Shown piece after piece: positions 45,956 to 55,582 of a stretch of 64,000 nt of DNA (its first letter is position 1; each line of letters opens with the position of its first letter). This stretch comes from Hyphomicrobiales bacterium. GTDB lineage: Bacteria > Pseudomonadota > Alphaproteobacteria > Rhizobiales > Rhizobiaceae. Location of the stretch: positions 62,001-126,000 of the forward strand of contig UBUL01000011.1 of the NCBI GenBank assembly GCA_900468625.1, in the 5' to 3' direction. Both the position numbers and the translations under genes were made by a program. The notes below the pieces were generated by a model. That model was not told the origin of the DNA. It saw nothing but the letters and a program-made list of their open reading frames with translations, and did not search any database.

Positions 45956-46483
45956 TTACAAAGTGGCCGCCGAGCGCGCCGCCTGTTCGTAATAGCCGGA
46001 CAATGCCCTTAAATGCGAGGCGATATCGGAGAGACCATCCTGCGACAGACCGGATACCTTGGTCGCCTCCACCAGCAGCCGCTCGCGTATTTCGGCATAG
46101 CGCTTCAACGCGTCCTGGCCCCTGTCGGTAACCTGGATCGTCTTTTCCTTGCCTGCCTTGCCGCTTTTGACCAAGCCCGCCGCCTCGAGCTTCTTGACGG
46201 CATAATTGGCGACATGCGTATCCTCGATATCGAGAACGAGGCAGAGATCGGCGAGCGTTTTCGGCCTGTCGCGATGCCGCACCGAATGAATGACCAGGAT
46301 TTCGACCGGCGAAAGGCCCGGCACACCAGCCGCCGCCATGCAGCGCACCAGCCATCGATTGAAGGCATGGGAAAAGAGGATCGACCCGTATTCCAGCTCC
46401 GACAGCGCCGGCGAACTGCCGCCCGCGAGATGGGCTGACGATACGATCAATTCACGCTGATTGCTCTTTTCCTCAGACGTCAC
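45956..46483 (-). CDS. MarR-family winged-helix regulator
   Basis: 175-residue regulator with a winged helix at about 55-135 (LSPVEILVIHSVRHRDRPKTLADLCLVLDIEDTHVANYAVKKLEAAGLV, then GKEKTIQVTDRG). The helix pair LVLDIEDTHVANYAVKKL is the recognition unit. The start is GTG 46483, set by AAGGAG seven bases upstream. It follows the 5-oxoprolinase gene by 84 bases on the same strand and may be its autoregulated partner. Ligand unknown. Confidence 0.82.
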   Translation of the reverse strand: MTSEEKSNQRELIVSSAHLAGGSSPALSELEYGSILFSHAFNRWLVRCMAAAGVPGLSPVEILVIHSVRHRDRPKTLADLCLVLDIEDTHVANYAVKKLEAAGLVKSGKAGKEKTIQVTDRGQDALKRYAEIRERLLVEATKVSGLSQDGLSDIASHLRALSGYYEQAARSAATL

Positions 46484-46567
46484 CTGAAAACTCCTTCGAT
46501 CCGGATCGAGAATGTGCAGATTGCTAAAGCCGAGCGGTCGATGCCGTCCGGCTTCGGCGTTGCGCTC

Positions 46568-49500
46568 CTATTCGTCGCGTTTTCCGTAACCGCCGCCCGT
46601 CGGGGTCACGACCGTAAAGGCTTCGCCCGCCTCAAGCACGGTATGGGCCGAGCCGATCAGCTCCTCGATCTCGCCGTCGTTGCGGCGGACGTAGTTGCGG
46701 CCGGTCTGCCCGACTTCGCCGCCCTTGATGCCGAAGGGCGCGACGCGCCGGTGGCCCGACAGAATGGCGAATTCCAGCTTTTCGCGCGTGCGGATAGTGC
46801 GCTGCGTGCCGTTGCCGGAGCTCCACTTGCCGCGCCCGCCGGAATTCGGACGAATGTGGAAATCCTCCAGAACGACCGGAAAGCGCGTCTCGAGGATTTC
46901 AGGATCGGTCAGGCGGGAATTGGTCATGTGCGTGTGGACGGCGTCGGCGCCGTTGAAACCCGGCCCTGCGGGCGCACCGGAGCAGATCGTCTCGTAATAC
47001 TGATAGGTATCGTTGCCGAAGGTCAGGTTGTTCATCGTACCTTGGGCTGCGGCGAGCGCCTCGACCGCACCGAACAGGCAGTTGGTTACGGCCTGACTCA
47101 CTTCAACATTGCCGGCGACGACGGCGGCCGGATATTGCGGCGTCAGCATCGTGCCTTCGGGGATGATGATGCGGATCGGCCGAAGGCAGCCGGCATTCAT
47201 CGGAATGTCCGCTTCGACGAGGACGCGGAAGACATAGAGCACGGCAGCGCGAGTGACGGGCTGCGGCGCGTTGAAATTGTCCGGGCGCTGCGCGGACGTG
47301 CCGGTGAAATCGACCGTCGCCTCGCGCTTGTCCCTGTCGATCGAGATCTTGACGACGATCCTGCAGCCCTGGTCCATCTCATAGCTGAACTCGCCATCCG
47401 ACAGACGATCGAGAACGCGGCGCACGCTTTCGGCCGCGTTGTCCTGTACATGCCCCATATAGGCGTCGACGACATCTTCACCGAAGTGAACGATCATCTT
47501 TTTCAGCTCGGCCACACCCTTTTCGTTGGCGGCGACCTGGGCTTTGAGATCGTTGATGTTCTGCGCCAGCGTGCGCACGGGATAGCGGGCGCCCGTCAGC
47601 AGCTTCGTAAGTTCTGCCTCACAGAAGCGGCCGCGATCGAGCAGCTTGAAATTGTCGATATAGACGCCTTCTTCCTCGATATGGGTGGCGAGTGGCGACA
47701 TCGATCCCGGTGAAATGCCGCCGATATCGGCATGATGGCCGCGGCTCGCGACCCAGAAGCGGATCTTCTCGCCGGCATCGTCGAAGACCGGGGTGCAGAC
47801 GGTGAGATCGGGCAGATGCGTGCCGCCATTGTAGGGCGCATTGATGAGGAAGACATCGCCCGGATGAATAATGGCATTCTCGCGGATCGCGGTTGCGACG
47901 GATGCATCCATGGAGCCCAGATGAACCGGCATATGCGGCGCGTTGGCAACCAGATTGCCTTCCGCATCGAAGACGGCGCAGGAGAAATCCAGCCGTTCCT
48001 TGATATTGACCGAGTAGGCGGTGTTCTGCAGCGTCATGCCCATCTGTTCGGCGATCGACATGAAGAGATTGTTGAAGATCTCCAGCATGACCGGATCGGC
48101 CTTGGTGCCGATGGCATTGCGCTCCGGCAGCGCCTTGATGCGCTTGAGGACGATGTGATCCTTGGTGGTCAGTTGCGCCTGCCAGCCGTCCTCGATGACG
48201 ATCGTCTGGTTCGGCTCGATGATGATGGCGGGGCCAGTGACGGTCTGGCCGGGCTTGATCGCCTGGCGCAAGACGACAGCCGCTTCGTGACTTGCACCGT
48301 TCGAATAGAAGGCAGTGCGCCTTGCTGCCTCAGCCTCGCCTTCGGCAGCCGCTTCGAGTTCGACCGCGATGTCGGCAGCCGCGCCGCCGATCGTTTCGAT
48401 CTCGACGGCCTCCACGACCAGAGGCTTGTCTTCGGCAACGAAGCCGAAGCGGCGCTTGTGCAGCGTCTCGAACTGGCTACGCAATCGCGGGGGATTGTCG
48501 ATCTCGGGGAAAGTCGTCTCAACGGCCAGCAGAGTATCGGTGCCGGCGTAGCGGATGTGGGCGCGCTGGACCGTCTTGATCTCAGCCGTTGCGACGCCCT
48601 GTGCTTCCAACTCGGGCATGCATTCGCCGCGCAATTCGCTGCCGAGTGACGCAATCGATGCTGGTGCGACATCATCAAGGGAAACGCCGAGCGCCTTCTG
48701 GCGCGTTGCCCGGATATCGGCAAGCCCCATGCCATAGGCGGAGAGAAGGCCGGACATCGGATGTAGAAGGATGCTCTTCATGCCGAGCGCATCGGCAACC
48801 AGGCAGGCATGCTGGCCGCCTGCACCGCCGAAGCAATTCAGCGCATAGCGCGTCACGTCATAGCCGCGCTGCACCGAGATCTTCTTGATTGCCTCGACCA
48901 TATTGGCAACCGCGATGCGGATGAAGCCGTCGGCGACATCTTCCGGGCTGCGGCCATCGCCGATATCGGCTGCGAGCGCCGCGAACATGGCCCGCACCGT
49001 CTCGACATCGAGCGGTTGATCCTGATTGGGGCCGAAAATGGACGGGAAGAATTCCGGCAGCAGCTTACCGGCCATGACATTGGCGTCGGTGACGGCCAGC
49101 GGCCCGCCGTTGCGGTAGCAGGCGGGACCCGGAAAGGCGCCGGCCGAATCCGGGCCGACACGGAAGCGATCGCCATCAAAATGCAAGATCGAGCCGCCGC
49201 CCGCGGCAACGGTATGGATCAGCATCATCGGCGCGCGGACACGAACACCGGCCACTTCCGTTTCAAAGGCGCGCTCATATTCGCCGTCGAAATGCGCCAC
49301 GTCCGTCGAGGTGCCGCCCATGTCGAAGCCGATCACATGGGCAAAGCCCGCCTGTTCGCCGGTCTTGGCAAGCCCGACCACGCCACCGGCCGGGCCGGAA
49401 AGGATGGCGTCCTTGCCCTGGAACATATCGGCGGCCGTCAACCCGCCCGACGACATCATGAACATGACGCGCGCGCCGGTGCGCTCGACATCGAGCTCAT

Positions 49501-50194
49501 CGCAGACCTGGCGGATATAGCGGCCGAGGACCGGCGAAAGATATGCATCGATGACGGCGGTATCGCCGCGGCCGACGAGCTTGATCAGCGGCGAAACTTC
49601 GTGACTGACGGAGACCTGCTCGAAGCCTAGGGATCTCGCGATGCTGGCAACGGCAGCCTCGTGCGCCGGGAATTTATATGCGTGCATGAAGACGATAGCG
49701 ACTGAGCGATAGCCCTTGCCGAGCAGATCACGCAGCGCCGTTTCTGCGGCCTTTTCGTCCAGAGCGAGCTCGACGGTGCCGTCGGCAAGCACGCGTTCCT
49801 CGATCTCGACGACATCTTGGTAAAGCGCTTCCGGCTTGACGATCTCGGTCGCGAAGATCTTCTTGCGCTCCTGATAGCCGATGCGCAGCGCATCCTTGAA
49901 ACCCTTCGTCGTCACCAGAGCGAGGCGTTCACCCTTACGCTCGAGCAGCGCATTGGTGGCGACCGTCGTGCCCATGCGCACCTCGCCGATCGCACCTTCT
50001 GGAACCGGCTCGCCCTTGCCGAGACCAAGATGGAGGCGGATGCCGTGGACGGCCGCATCACGATAGGCCTCGGGATTTTCGGAAAGAACCTTGCGGGCAT
50101 GGAGGGCGCCGGACGGATCGCGTCCGACGACGTCAGTGAAGGTGCCGCCGCGATCGATCCAGAAATCCCAATGACCCGAAATATTCTCCGACAA
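46568..50194 (-). CDS. ATP-dependent 5-oxoprolinase/hydantoinase (fused HyuA-HyuB type)
   Basis: 1208-residue enzyme, the length of full OplAH proteins. The N-terminal HyuA half has [59 protein letters not shown] and [13 protein letters not shown] (actin-like ATP site). The C-terminal HyuB half has [60 protein letters not shown] and [17 protein letters not shown]. It would open 5-oxoproline to glutamate or a related cyclic imide with ATP. The start is most likely TTG 50194, with GGAGG five bases upstream. The importer upstream on the same strand could feed it, which is the alternative to a protocatechuate role for that importer. Confidence 0.85.
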   Translation of the reverse strand: MSENISGHWDFWIDRGGTFTDVVGRDPSGALHARKVLSENPEAYRDAAVHGIRLHLGLGKGEPVPEGAIGEVRMGTTVATNALLERKGERLALVTTKGFKDALRIGYQERKKIFATEIVKPEALYQDVVEIEERVLADGTVELALDEKAAETALRDLLGKGYRSVAIVFMHAYKFPAHEAAVASIARSLGFEQVSVSHEVSPLIKLVGRGDTAVIDAYLSPVLGRYIRQVCDELDVERTGARVMFMMSSGGLTAADMFQGKDAILSGPAGGVVGLAKTGEQAGFAHVIGFDMGGTSTDVAHFDGEYERAFETEVAGVRVRAPMMLIHTVAAGGGSILHFDGDRFRVGPDSAGAFPGPACYRNGGPLAVTDANVMAGKLLPEFFPSIFGPNQDQPLDVETVRAMFAALAADIGDGRSPEDVADGFIRIAVANMVEAIKKISVQRGYDVTRYALNCFGGAGGQHACLVADALGMKSILLHPMSGLLSAYGMGLADIRATRQKALGVSLDDVAPASIASLGSELRGECMPELEAQGVATAEIKTVQRAHIRYAGTDTLLAVETTFPEIDNPPRLRSQFETLHKRRFGFVAEDKPLVVEAVEIETIGGAAADIAVELEAAAEGEAEAARRTAFYSNGASHEAAVVLRQAIKPGQTVTGPAIIIEPNQTIVIEDGWQAQLTTKDHIVLKRIKALPERNAIGTKADPVMLEIFNNLFMSIAEQMGMTLQNTAYSVNIKERLDFSCAVFDAEGNLVANAPHMPVHLGSMDASVATAIRENAIIHPGDVFLINAPYNGGTHLPDLTVCTPVFDDAGEKIRFWVASRGHHADIGGISPGSMSPLATHIEEEGVYIDNFKLLDRGRFCEAELTKLLTGARYPVRTLAQNINDLKAQVAANEKGVAELKKMIVHFGEDVVDAYMGHVQDNAAESVRRVLDRLSDGEFSYEMDQGCRIVVKISIDRDKREATVDFTGTSAQRPDNFNAPQPVTRAAVLYVFRVLVEADIPMNAGCLRPIRIIIPEGTMLTPQYPAAVVAGNVEVSQAVTNCLFGAVEALAAAQGTMNNLTFGNDTYQYYETICSGAPAGPGFNGADAVHTHMTNSRLTDPEILETRFPVVLEDFHIRPNSGGRGKWSSGNGTQRTIRTREKLEFAILSGHRRVAPFGIKGGEVGQTGRNYVRRNDGEIEELIGSAHTVLEAGEAFTVVTPTGGGYGKRDE

Positions 50195-50320
50195 ACTCGC
50201 CTCCAGCAGAACGACGCCAACGATGATAATATATCGATAAATCGTCAACGTTTTATCGTCAACATGAATTAACGAGTTCACGCGTTCTCGAGAGGCTTTG
50301 TCATCGGCTCGAAGGGCTCG

Positions 50321-50713
50321 CTATTCCTCAAAGCGGCTCGTCGCCTCACGATCGCGCTCGTATCGCCGCGCGAGCGGAAACGGCGGCAGCCAGGATTCGC
50401 GGCGCACCGTCCAGAGTTCGTATGTCGGTGTCAGCTGATCCGGTGTATCGAGAGACCCGAGATTGACTTCGATTTCATCTACACTTTTCGAGAAGACGGG
50501 CGAGCCACAGTGCGGACAGAAGAAGCGGCCGGTATAGTCACGCGCTTCGCCTTCGATCGTCACGGCATCCTCGGGAAAGATCGCGGAGGCATGGAAAAGC
50601 GCGCCGTGATGCTTGCGGCAGTCGAGGCAATGGCAAATGCCGACCCGATAAGGGCGCCCGGAGGCCACAAATCGTACTTTCCCGCACAGGCAACCACCGG
50701 TGAAACGGTCCAT
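50321..50713 (-). CDS. GFA-family (glutathione-dependent formaldehyde-activating-like) zinc protein
   Basis: 130-residue protein of the GFA fold. The zinc cysteines are in GGCLCGKVRF (N-terminus), GICHCLDCRKHHGA and FFCPHCGSPVF, the usual two-site arrangement. The family is named for Gfa but most members, including short ones like this, have no proven substrate. ATG 50713 is set by AAGGAGG upstream. It lies between the oxoprolinase and the importer genes, all on the minus strand. Confidence 0.85.
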   Translation of the reverse strand: MDRFTGGCLCGKVRFVASGRPYRVGICHCLDCRKHHGALFHASAIFPEDAVTIEGEARDYTGRFFCPHCGSPVFSKSVDEIEVNLGSLDTPDQLTPTYELWTVRRESWLPPFPLARRYERDREATSRFEE

Positions 50714-50851
50714 GTCGCACCTCCTTCCGAGACAAGCAGACGAAATGTTACGACAAAACGGGCAATCACCGCAATTGCACGCCGTGGATCGAAGAGTGTC
50801 CTTCAATGGCAAGGCCGCGCTGCGGCCGGACACGGCCAAAGCGCGGACGTG

Positions 50852-51568
50852 CTAATGCAATCCGCCGACCCCGAGCAGACGCTCGACTGCGCCATGATCG
50901 GCAGCCAGAGCCTTCGGCGTACCCTTCCAGGCAAGCCGGCCGCGCTCCAGAATGATGACGTCGCTCGCAAAATCCAGCGCGCTCTGGATGCGCTGCTCCA
51001 CCAGCAGGATCGTCATGTCGCCTGATTTGGCGAGCTTGGCGAAGGCCGCCATCAGCTCCTCGCAGATGACAGGGGCAAGCCCCTCCAGCGGCTCGTCGAG
51101 AAGCAGGACGGAGGGACGGCCGAGGATGGTGCGGGCAGTCGACAGCATCTGCTGCTCGCCGCCGGAAAGCTGGCCGCCGAGGTTTCTGCGACGCTCCTTC
51201 AGGCGCGGGAACATATCATAGGCTTCCTGCAGGGCGCTCTTCGGCCGCGCCTTGAGCCCGACGGAGAGATTTTCCTCCACCGTCAGCGTTGGAAAGACGT
51301 CGCGCGTCTGCGGCACATAGCCAAGGCCCTGATGGGCGCGTCTGGCACTCGGCAGGCCGGCAATATCGGCCGAGCCCAGCCGGATGCGGCCATCGTAACG
51401 CCGCGTCTGGCCGGCAAGGGTCGCAAGCAGCGTGCTCTTGCCCATGCCGTTGCGACCGAGCACGGCAAGCCGGCCGCCGGCCGGCACGGAAAAGGAAACC
51501 CCTTCCAGCACCCGCGTCGGACCATAGCCGGCTGACAGATTTTCGACTTCAAGCGGCGTGGCCGGCAT
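50852..51568 (-). CDS. LivF-type ATPase of a branched-chain-amino-acid-class ABC importer
   Basis: 238-residue ATPase, last gene of the importer operon. Walker A GRNGMGKSTLL, the LivF-typical TRDVFPTLTVEENLSVG, signature LSGGEQQML and Walker B VLLLDEPLEGLAP are all intact. It overlaps the LivG-type gene by 20 bases, with ATG 51568 behind GGGAG. In S. meliloti the corresponding protocatechuate importer gene is pcaX; that equivalence rests on position beside pcaB. Confidence 0.87.
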   Translation of the reverse strand: MPATPLEVENLSAGYGPTRVLEGVSFSVPAGGRLAVLGRNGMGKSTLLATLAGQTRRYDGRIRLGSADIAGLPSARRAHQGLGYVPQTRDVFPTLTVEENLSVGLKARPKSALQEAYDMFPRLKERRRNLGGQLSGGEQQMLSTARTILGRPSVLLLDEPLEGLAPVICEELMAAFAKLAKSGDMTILLVEQRIQSALDFASDVIILERGRLAWKGTPKALAADHGAVERLLGVGGLH

Positions 51569-52313
51569 TGGCGTAGCTCCCAAGATAGGCTTCGCGCACC
51601 CGCGCATCCTGCGTCACGTCTTTCGGCGACCCGTCGAAGACGATCGTGCCGGCGGCCAGCACAACCACCCGCTTGGCAAAGCGGAAGACGAGGTCCATAT
51701 CATGCTCGATCATCAGCACGGCGAGATCGGCGGGCAGATCGGCCAGCGCCTGCTCGATGCGGTTGGTATCGCTCTGCGGCACGCCGGCGGCGGGTTCATC
51801 CAACAACAGCACTTTCGGCTTCAGCGCCATCGCGACGGCGATTTCCAGAAGCCGCTGCTGGCCATAGGCGATCTCGCTGACCTTGCGATGCGCAAGCGCC
51901 GCGAGGCCGAGCGTGCCGAGTAGTTCCTCGGTCTCGGCCATGACATCGCGCATCGCGAGGAAATTGCCGAACATGCGGCCGGATCGGCCTGTCCGCTGCA
52001 GGATCGCCAGGCCAAGATGTTCGGCCGGCGTCATATCCTGAAATAGCCTTGTTACCTGGAACGAGCGCACTAGGCCGCGCCTCACCCGGCCGATGGCATC
52101 GACCTTGTTGACGTTTTGCCCGCCGATGCGCACCTCACCGGAATCCGCCTGCAGATTACCCGTGACGAGATTGACGAAGCTGGTCTTGCCGGCACCGTTC
52201 GGGCCGATGAGAGCCACGCGATCCCCCGGCGCCATCGACAGGCTGACATTGTTCGTCACCGTCAGGCCGCCGAACGCCTTCTTCAGATTGATGACCTCGA
52301 AAATAGCACTCAT
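51549..52313 (-). CDS. LivG-type ATPase of the same importer
   Basis: 254-residue ATPase with Walker A GPNGAGKTSFVN, the LivG-type FQVTRLFQDMTPAEHLGLA, a variant signature IAYGQQRLLEIA (as normal in LivG), Walker B VLLLDEPAAGV and H-loop IEHDMDLVF. It starts within the stop of the LivM-type gene (ATGA). Probable equivalent of pcaW. Confidence 0.87.
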   Translation of the reverse strand: MSAIFEVINLKKAFGGLTVTNNVSLSMAPGDRVALIGPNGAGKTSFVNLVTGNLQADSGEVRIGGQNVNKVDAIGRVRRGLVRSFQVTRLFQDMTPAEHLGLAILQRTGRSGRMFGNFLAMRDVMAETEELLGTLGLAALAHRKVSEIAYGQQRLLEIAVAMALKPKVLLLDEPAAGVPQSDTNRIEQALADLPADLAVLMIEHDMDLVFRFAKRVVVLAAGTIVFDGSPKDVTQDARVREAYLGSYANAGHAA

Positions 52314-53314
52314 GTCCGTGCCTCTCTGCGGCGGGCAACATAGGCGGCGGCCGTGCCGTAGATCCCCTTGGGCGCGAAGAGAACCACGAGAATCAAGAGC
52401 GCGCCGACGATCGTCAGCCAGTGGAAGGGATTGGCGGCGGAGACGTAATCCTCGAACAGCATGAAGATCAGCGTGCCGACAAGCGCACCGAACAGCGAAC
52501 CGGTGCCGCCGAGCACGAGCATGACGAGCGCCTCGGCCGACTGTGTGAAGGAGAGGCTGTCGAGACCGACGACCTGCGTCGAGATCGCATTCAAGGCACC
52601 ACCGATGCCGGCAACGGCGCCGGAAATCACGTACATCTTGATCAGCGCAATCTTTGGCGAGGCTCCCATGGCACGAATGCGCAGGGGATCCTGACGGATG
52701 CCGCGGCAGAGCATGCCGAAGGGCGAACGGACCAGAATGCGCAACAGCATCAGCGCAATCAGCAACAGCGCGACACCAAAAAAATATGCCGTATGTCCGT
52801 AGAGGTCGAATTCGAAAGTGCCGAACAGCGGATCGGCTGAAATGCCCGACAATCCGTCGCTACCACCTGTCCAGCTCGACGCCTTGTTGGCGAATTCATG
52901 GAACAGATAGATCAGCGCGATCGACAACACGAGCTGCGGCAATCCATGCGCTCGCAGGATGACGACGCCGCACACCAGGCCGGCAATGGCGCCGGCGACA
53001 ATGCCGGCAAGCGTCATCAGCAGGGGATCGTTGATGCCATAGTGGGCGGATGCGATGCCGGCCGCGTAGGCGCCGGCGCCGAAGAGTGCCGCATGGCCGA
53101 GAGTTGCCACGCCGCAATAGCCCGTGACGAGATCGAGCGACAGCACGAGGAGCGCGATCGCAATCAAGCGCGTCAGGAGGGCGAGGTTATCCGGAAACAG
53201 CAGGTAGCCGGCGGCAGCCACGACGATGACGACCGCGACCGCGATCAGGTCCTGCCCGAATACACGATGTCTGTTCACGATCGGTGCGGCCTCTCTTTCC
53301 AGGGTCAAAGCCAT
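52310..53314 (-). CDS. LivM-type permease of the same importer
   Basis: 334-residue inner-membrane protein with about nine hydrophobic segments. LivM landmarks are LDLVTGYCGVATLGHAALFGAGAYAAG near residue 60 and a coupling region FGMLCRGIRQDPLRIRAMGASPKIALIKMYVISGAVAGIGGAL. It starts one base after the LivH-type stop and overlaps the LivG start. Probable equivalent of pcaV or pcaN. Confidence 0.86.
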   Translation of the reverse strand: MALTLEREAAPIVNRHRVFGQDLIAVAVVIVVAAAGYLLFPDNLALLTRLIAIALLVLSLDLVTGYCGVATLGHAALFGAGAYAAGIASAHYGINDPLLMTLAGIVAGAIAGLVCGVVILRAHGLPQLVLSIALIYLFHEFANKASSWTGGSDGLSGISADPLFGTFEFDLYGHTAYFFGVALLLIALMLLRILVRSPFGMLCRGIRQDPLRIRAMGASPKIALIKMYVISGAVAGIGGALNAISTQVVGLDSLSFTQSAEALVMLVLGGTGSLFGALVGTLIFMLFEDYVSAANPFHWLTIVGALLILVVLFAPKGIYGTAAAYVARRREART

Positions 53315-53315
53315 G

Positions 53316-54179
53316 TTACTTCATTCTCCCGGCAAAGCCGCGCGGGAAGACGCAGACGATGGCAATGACGGCCAGATAGAAGAAGAATTCTCCATATTCC
53401 GGCATGAGGTAACGGCCCGTCGTATCGATGCAGCCGAGGATGAGACAGGCGAGCAGCGCGCCGGAAATCGAGCCTGCGCCACCGACGGAGACGACGACGA
53501 GGAACGTCACCATATAGCGCAGGGCATAATAGGGTTCGACCGGCAGCAGCTCCGCGCCTACGACGCCGCCGAAGGCGGCCAAGCCGACGGCAATCGCGAA
53601 GCTGACCGCATAGACCACTTCCGTCCTGACACCGAGCGCGGCTGCCATTGCGGCATTATCGACGGAAGCGCGCAGTTTTACCCCGAAGGAAGTCTTTTCG
53701 ATCGTGTACCAGAGGGCCAGCGCGACGATGAGGCCGCAGACGATCGCGAAGATGCGATGGGTGCCGATGGTGCGGAAGCCGAGATCGACGGAGCCTTGCA
53801 GGCTGCCCGGCAGGGGAATGGTCTTCAGGGTCGGGCCGAAGACATAGTTGGCGATGCCGATGATGCAGAAGGTGATGCCGATCGTCATCAGCACCTGCGT
53901 CAGTTCAGGCGCACCATAGATGCGCCGATAAAGCAGCCGCTCGATGGGGATGGAGATGATGACGGTGCCGACCACGGCCAGGAGCACTGCCGCTCCATAA
54001 CCCAGACCAAGATCATGGGCAGCATAAGAGGCGATATAGCCGCCGATCATGGCAAAGGCGCCATGGGCCAGATTGACCACGCGCATCAGGCCCATGGTGA
54101 CGGAAAGCCCGATGGAGATGACGAACAGCACCATGCCGTAAGCGAGGGCATCGACTGCTATGCTGAGCACGGTTTGCAT
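53316..54179 (-). CDS. LivH-type permease of the same importer
   Basis: 287-residue permease with eight or so hydrophobic segments. LivH landmarks: DALAYGMVLFVISIGLSVTMGLMRVVNLAHGAFAMIGGYIA at the N-terminus and FGVKLRASVDNAAMAAALGVRTEVVYAVSFAIAVGLAAFGGVV in the coupling region. It is separated from the binding-protein gene by 88 bases that contain an 11-bp hairpin. Probable equivalent of pcaN or pcaV. Confidence 0.87.
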   Translation of the reverse strand: MQTVLSIAVDALAYGMVLFVISIGLSVTMGLMRVVNLAHGAFAMIGGYIASYAAHDLGLGYGAAVLLAVVGTVIISIPIERLLYRRIYGAPELTQVLMTIGITFCIIGIANYVFGPTLKTIPLPGSLQGSVDLGFRTIGTHRIFAIVCGLIVALALWYTIEKTSFGVKLRASVDNAAMAAALGVRTEVVYAVSFAIAVGLAAFGGVVGAELLPVEPYYALRYMVTFLVVVSVGGAGSISGALLACLILGCIDTTGRYLMPEYGEFFFYLAVIAIVCVFPRGFAGRMK

Positions 54180-54217
54180 TGATATCGCTGGTCCGGTTGT
54201 TGTTGCGCGGCCGCCAT

Positions 54218-54253
54218 CGCCCCCCTGAACGAAGGCTTCCGCTCAGGGGGGCG
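54218..54253 (-). promoter_or_regulatory. Perfect 11-bp stem-loop between binding-protein and permease genes
   Basis: CGCCCCCCTGA (54218-54228) pairs perfectly with TCAGGGGGGCG (54243-54253) across a 14-base loop, 15 bases after the binding-protein stop. No T-run follows on the minus strand, so it most likely caps and stabilises the upstream message, giving more binding protein than permease. Confidence 0.6.
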
Positions 54254-54267
54254 AGGTTCTGGAGCGC

Positions 54268-55440
54268 TTACTTCGCGGCGGCAAGGCCGGGATCGCCCTG
54301 CTTCTCGAAGGTCTGGATTTCCTTGTTGTAGTACTTGCCGTCGCTGCCTTTGGCGACTTCGCGCAGATAGATGTTCTGCGTGATATGCCGGCTTTCCGGA
54401 TCGATGGTCACCGGACCGCGCGGGCTGACCCAGGACAGGCCCTTCACCGCATCGACGGCTTTCTGCGCATCCTGCTTGCCGCCGGTCGCCTCGATCATCT
54501 TGTAGATGACATGCATGCCGTCGAAGGCGCCGACGGCCGGGAAAGTCAGTTCGGCGGGGTTACCGATCGCCTTGCCGGCGGCCGCGACAAAGGCCTTGTT
54601 TTCCGGAGAGTCATGCGAGACGGCGTAATGGAAGGTCGTCTGCATGCCGAGTGCCGCATCGCCCAACGCCGGCAGATCGGATTCCTGCGTGAGGTCGCCC
54701 GGCGCAAACAGCTTGATGCCGGCGGACTTCAAACCGTTTTCATTGTAGGCCTTGACGAAACCGAGCGTAGTCGGACCCGAAGGCAGGAAGGCGAAAACGC
54801 CCTGCGCGCCGGAATCCTTGATACGCTGCATGATCGGGCTGAAGTCGTTGGTCGAGAGCGGCATACGGATCGCCTGCACCACTTCGCCACCCTGCTTCTC
54901 GAAGCCCGCCTTGAAGGCATTTTCGGCATCGACGCCCGGACCGTAATCGCTGACGACGGAGATGACCTTCTTAACGCCGGCGTCATAGGCGACTTTGGCG
55001 ATCGGCGTCGAGGTTTGCCAAGTGGTAAACGAGGTCCGCACGACAAGCGGGCTCTTGGTGACGATGGCCGAGGTCGCGGCATTGAAGATCACCATCGGCA
55101 CATTCGCCTGCTTGAGGATCGGCGTCACCGCCATGGCGTCCGGCGTGAAGTAGAAGCCTGCGAGATACTGGACCTTCTCCTTGACGACAAGCTCCTGGGC
55201 GAGCGACTTTGATTGGGCCGGATCGGCCGCCGGCAAATCGCGGTAGATCACCTCCACCTCGTCATTGCCGACTTTCTTGCCATTGACAGTCATATAGGCG
55301 TCGATGCCGGCCTTGAAATTCTTGCCCTGCAGCGCGAACGGACCGGAAAACGGGCCAATGACACCGACCTTGATGGTGTCGGCATAAGCAGCGCCGCCAA
55401 GAGCAACAGCCGCAATGGCGGCCAAGACAAAGCGTTTCAT
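54268..55440 (-). CDS. Periplasmic binding protein, branched-chain-amino-acid/aromatic-acid class (PcaM candidate)
   Basis: 390-residue LivJ-type (type I fold) binding protein with a Sec signal (MKRFVLAAIAAVALGGAAYA-D). The mature chain begins TIKVGVIGPFSGPFALQGKNFKAGIDAYM, followed by AADPAQSKSLAQELVVKEKVQYLAGF, NAATSAIVTKSP and VVSDYGPGVDAENAF. Members of this class bind amino acids, but many in rhizobia bind aromatic acids. The operon lies 142 bases from pcaB, the same neighbourhood as pcaMNVWX in S. meliloti, which makes protocatechuate the leading ligand. The 5-oxoprolinase at the other end of the operon makes a cyclic imide the alternative. No PcaQ-type box was found upstream; a different palindrome is present at 55503-55518. 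Confidence 0.82.
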   Translation of the reverse strand: MKRFVLAAIAAVALGGAAYADTIKVGVIGPFSGPFALQGKNFKAGIDAYMTVNGKKVGNDEVEVIYRDLPAADPAQSKSLAQELVVKEKVQYLAGFYFTPDAMAVTPILKQANVPMVIFNAATSAIVTKSPLVVRTSFTTWQTSTPIAKVAYDAGVKKVISVVSDYGPGVDAENAFKAGFEKQGGEVVQAIRMPLSTNDFSPIMQRIKDSGAQGVFAFLPSGPTTLGFVKAYNENGLKSAGIKLFAPGDLTQESDLPALGDAALGMQTTFHYAVSHDSPENKAFVAAAGKAIGNPAELTFPAVGAFDGMHVIYKMIEATGGKQDAQKAVDAVKGLSWVSPRGPVTIDPESRHITQNIYLREVAKGSDGKYYNKEIQTFEKQGDPGLAAAK

Positions 55441-55502
55441 TTTCTCTCCTCCCGGCAGCCGTCTTGAGCCGCCCTCGATCATTTAAATCCTGATCATCGC
55501 CA

Positions 55503-55518
55503 ATTTCCCATAGGAAAT
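55503..55518. promoter_or_regulatory. Palindrome upstream of the importer operon
   Basis: ATTTCC-CATA-GGAAAT, a perfect 6-base dyad with a 4-base spacer, 62 bases upstream of the binding-protein start. Size and position suit a dimeric repressor or activator. The regulator is unknown; the MarR protein at 45956 and PcaQ are candidates, but the sequence does not resemble the PcaQ site at 59296. Confidence 0.4.
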
Positions 55519-55582
55519 GGTGATGTAAAATGAAATAAAGGCCGCCATCCATGTCCATATGATTATGAATGGTGATAAGATC

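Noticed and set aside
46484..46567. Separate promoter for the MarR gene
   Set aside because: The 84-base gap has a good ribosome-binding site but no convincing promoter by eye; read-through from the oxoprolinase gene is equally likely.
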